Shown piece after piece: positions 63,301 to 64,000 of a DNA stretch of 64,000 nucleotides; positions within the stretch are counted from its first letter, which is position 1, and each line of letters begins with the position of its first letter. The notes under the pieces are model-generated. The model was not told the DNA's origin, searched no databases, and worked only from the letters and a program-made list of their open reading frames with translations. The DNA is taken from assembly GCA_000014925.1 (NCBI GenBank), contig CP000474.1, forward strand, positions 2,294,001-2,358,000, read 5' to 3'. A program made the position numbers and the translations under genes. The DNA is from Paenarthrobacter aurescens TC1 (GTDB taxonomy: Bacteria > Actinomycetota > Actinomycetes > Actinomycetales > Micrococcaceae).

Positions 63301-64000
63301 ATGACAGATAAATACACACAGCTCGTAAGTCAGGGACTGGGGAAGGACGTAGCCAAGAAGCTCGGCCTGCCGCAGCCCGTTGTGCTTCGACGCCACCAAC
63401 CCGGCGATCCGCTCATCACGGGCCCGGTCCTGGTCAGCGGAGACAGCGCAGGGGCCGATGACATCGCCACCTCCCTGCTCGGCTGGGGCTTGGACGTCCG
63501 GCGCAACGCGCTGCCCAAGGAAAAGTTGGGTGCCATCATCCTGGTGCTCGACGCCGTCCAGCATCCCGAAGACCTGGGCAAACCCGTACTTACCGCCGGC
63601 GCCTCCTTGCGGGACCTTTCGCCGAACGCCCGGGTTGTCACCATCTCGAGGACATCGCAGTCGGCCCAGTCGCCGGCATCCGCTGCTGCGCGGCAGGGGG
63701 TTGACGGGCTGCTGCGGTCCTTGGCCAAGGAGCTGCGGTCGGGAGCCACGGCAAACGGCATACTCTTGGATGACCATCTGGCGACCACCAGCCCTTCGGC
63801 CCTGGGGGCGTTGCGGTTCTTCCTTTCGGGCCGCTCCGCATATGTGGATGGGCAGTTCCTGACCATCCGCTCAACGTCGGGCAGCTTGCCAAACGACGCC
63901 GACAAACCCCTCTCCGGCAAGGTGGCAGTGGTCACCGGCGCAGCACGGGGAATCGGAGCCGCCATCGCCCGGACCCTGCACCGCGACGGGGCCAAGATCG
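63301..64000 (+). CDS. High-molecular-weight 3-oxoacyl reductase (FabG4-like), 3' end outside window
   Basis: The reading frame from ATG 63301 is open to the window edge (233 codons). A flavodoxin-like N-terminal domain of about 200 residues (start MTDKYTQLVSQGLGKDVAKK) precedes the SDR Rossmann motif AVVTGAARGIGAAIA. This order matches FabG4 (mycobacterial Rv0242c), which reduces 3-oxoacyl-CoA. The active-site half is off-window. GGGGGAG precedes the start, and it is coupled closely to the thiolase gene. Confidence 0.9.
   Translation, partial: MTDKYTQLVSQGLGKDVAKKLGLPQPVVLRRHQPGDPLITGPVLVSGDSAGADDIATSLLGWGLDVRRNALPKEKLGAIILVLDAVQHPEDLGKPVLTAGASLRDLSPNARVVTISRTSQSAQSPASAAARQGVDGLLRSLAKELRSGATANGILLDDHLATTSPSALGALRFFLSGRSAYVDGQFLTIRSTSGSLPNDADKPLSGKVAVVTGAARGIGAAIARTLHRDGAKI

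Overview
The window is GC-rich chromosomal DNA from an actinobacterium, most likely Arthrobacter/Paenarthrobacter (Micrococcaceae). The evidence is the conserved actinobacterial gene order (uvrC-rapZ-yvcK-whiA, gap-pgk-tpiA-secG-rbpA, the pgl-opcA-zwf-pgi-tal-tkt block, ctaB/ctaA, the sufR-suf operon), frequent GTG/TTG starts, RbpA and OpcA, and coding density close to 90 percent. I found no rRNA, tRNA, CRISPR array, insertion sequence or prophage. Sixty-two CDS calls are listed. Two are cut by the window edges (uvrC at the left, a FabG4-like reductase at the right) and one is a doubtful 16-codon leader ORF.

Layout. 1-4.8 kb: DNA repair and the rapZ-yvcK-whiA set. 4.9-9.3 kb: sodA, then the glycolytic gap-pgk-tpiA genes and secG. 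9.4-18 kb: rbpA facing a leftward pentose-phosphate block (pgl, opcA, zwf, pgi, tal, tkt). 18.4-21.1 kb: heme O and heme A synthases (ctaB, ctaA) face each other, with a small TOPRIM gene and a triplet of short repeats between them. 21.2-28.2 kb: a two-gene ABC exporter diverging from sufR-sufB-sufD-Rieske-sufC-sufT. 28.3-34.1 kb: a secreted or anchored metallopeptidase, an acyl-CoA ligase/thiolase pair, and an ECF biotin transporter (bioY-bioM-bioN). 34.1-39.6 kb: an ABC-F ATPase, YbaK, SURF1, two small proteins and two SDR reductases.

39.6-42.4 kb is the least ordinary stretch. An orphan sugar-type double ABC ATPase, with one degenerate composite ATP site, converges with a roadblock/LC7 protein. 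Both lie in AT-richer flanks that carry related sequence motifs and direct repeats. 42.4-47.4 kb: serB, an ABC ATPase, a TSUP permease, a SpoU methyltransferase, L31 type B and a lipoate ligase with unusual domain order. 47.4-54.6 kb: pepN, a YeiH-type permease, and the three-gene cassette of circularly permuted ATP-grasp, alpha-E and transglutaminase. 54.6-58.9 kb: a zinc-ribbon SDR and the divergent glycogen genes glgC/glgA. 59-64 kb: a beta-oxidation locus (acyl-CoA oxidase-like enzyme, TetR regulator, thiolase, high-molecular-weight FabG) around a perfect 13-bp inverted repeat that is very likely the TetR operator.

Most of the window is core metabolism: carbon flux through glycolysis and the pentose phosphate pathway, heme A supply for cytochrome oxidase, Fe-S assembly, biotin uptake, glycogen synthesis and fatty acid degradation. 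The best candidates for something undescribed are the ABC/roadblock pair, the TetR operator locus, and the Ser-substituted thiolase beside the biotin transporter.
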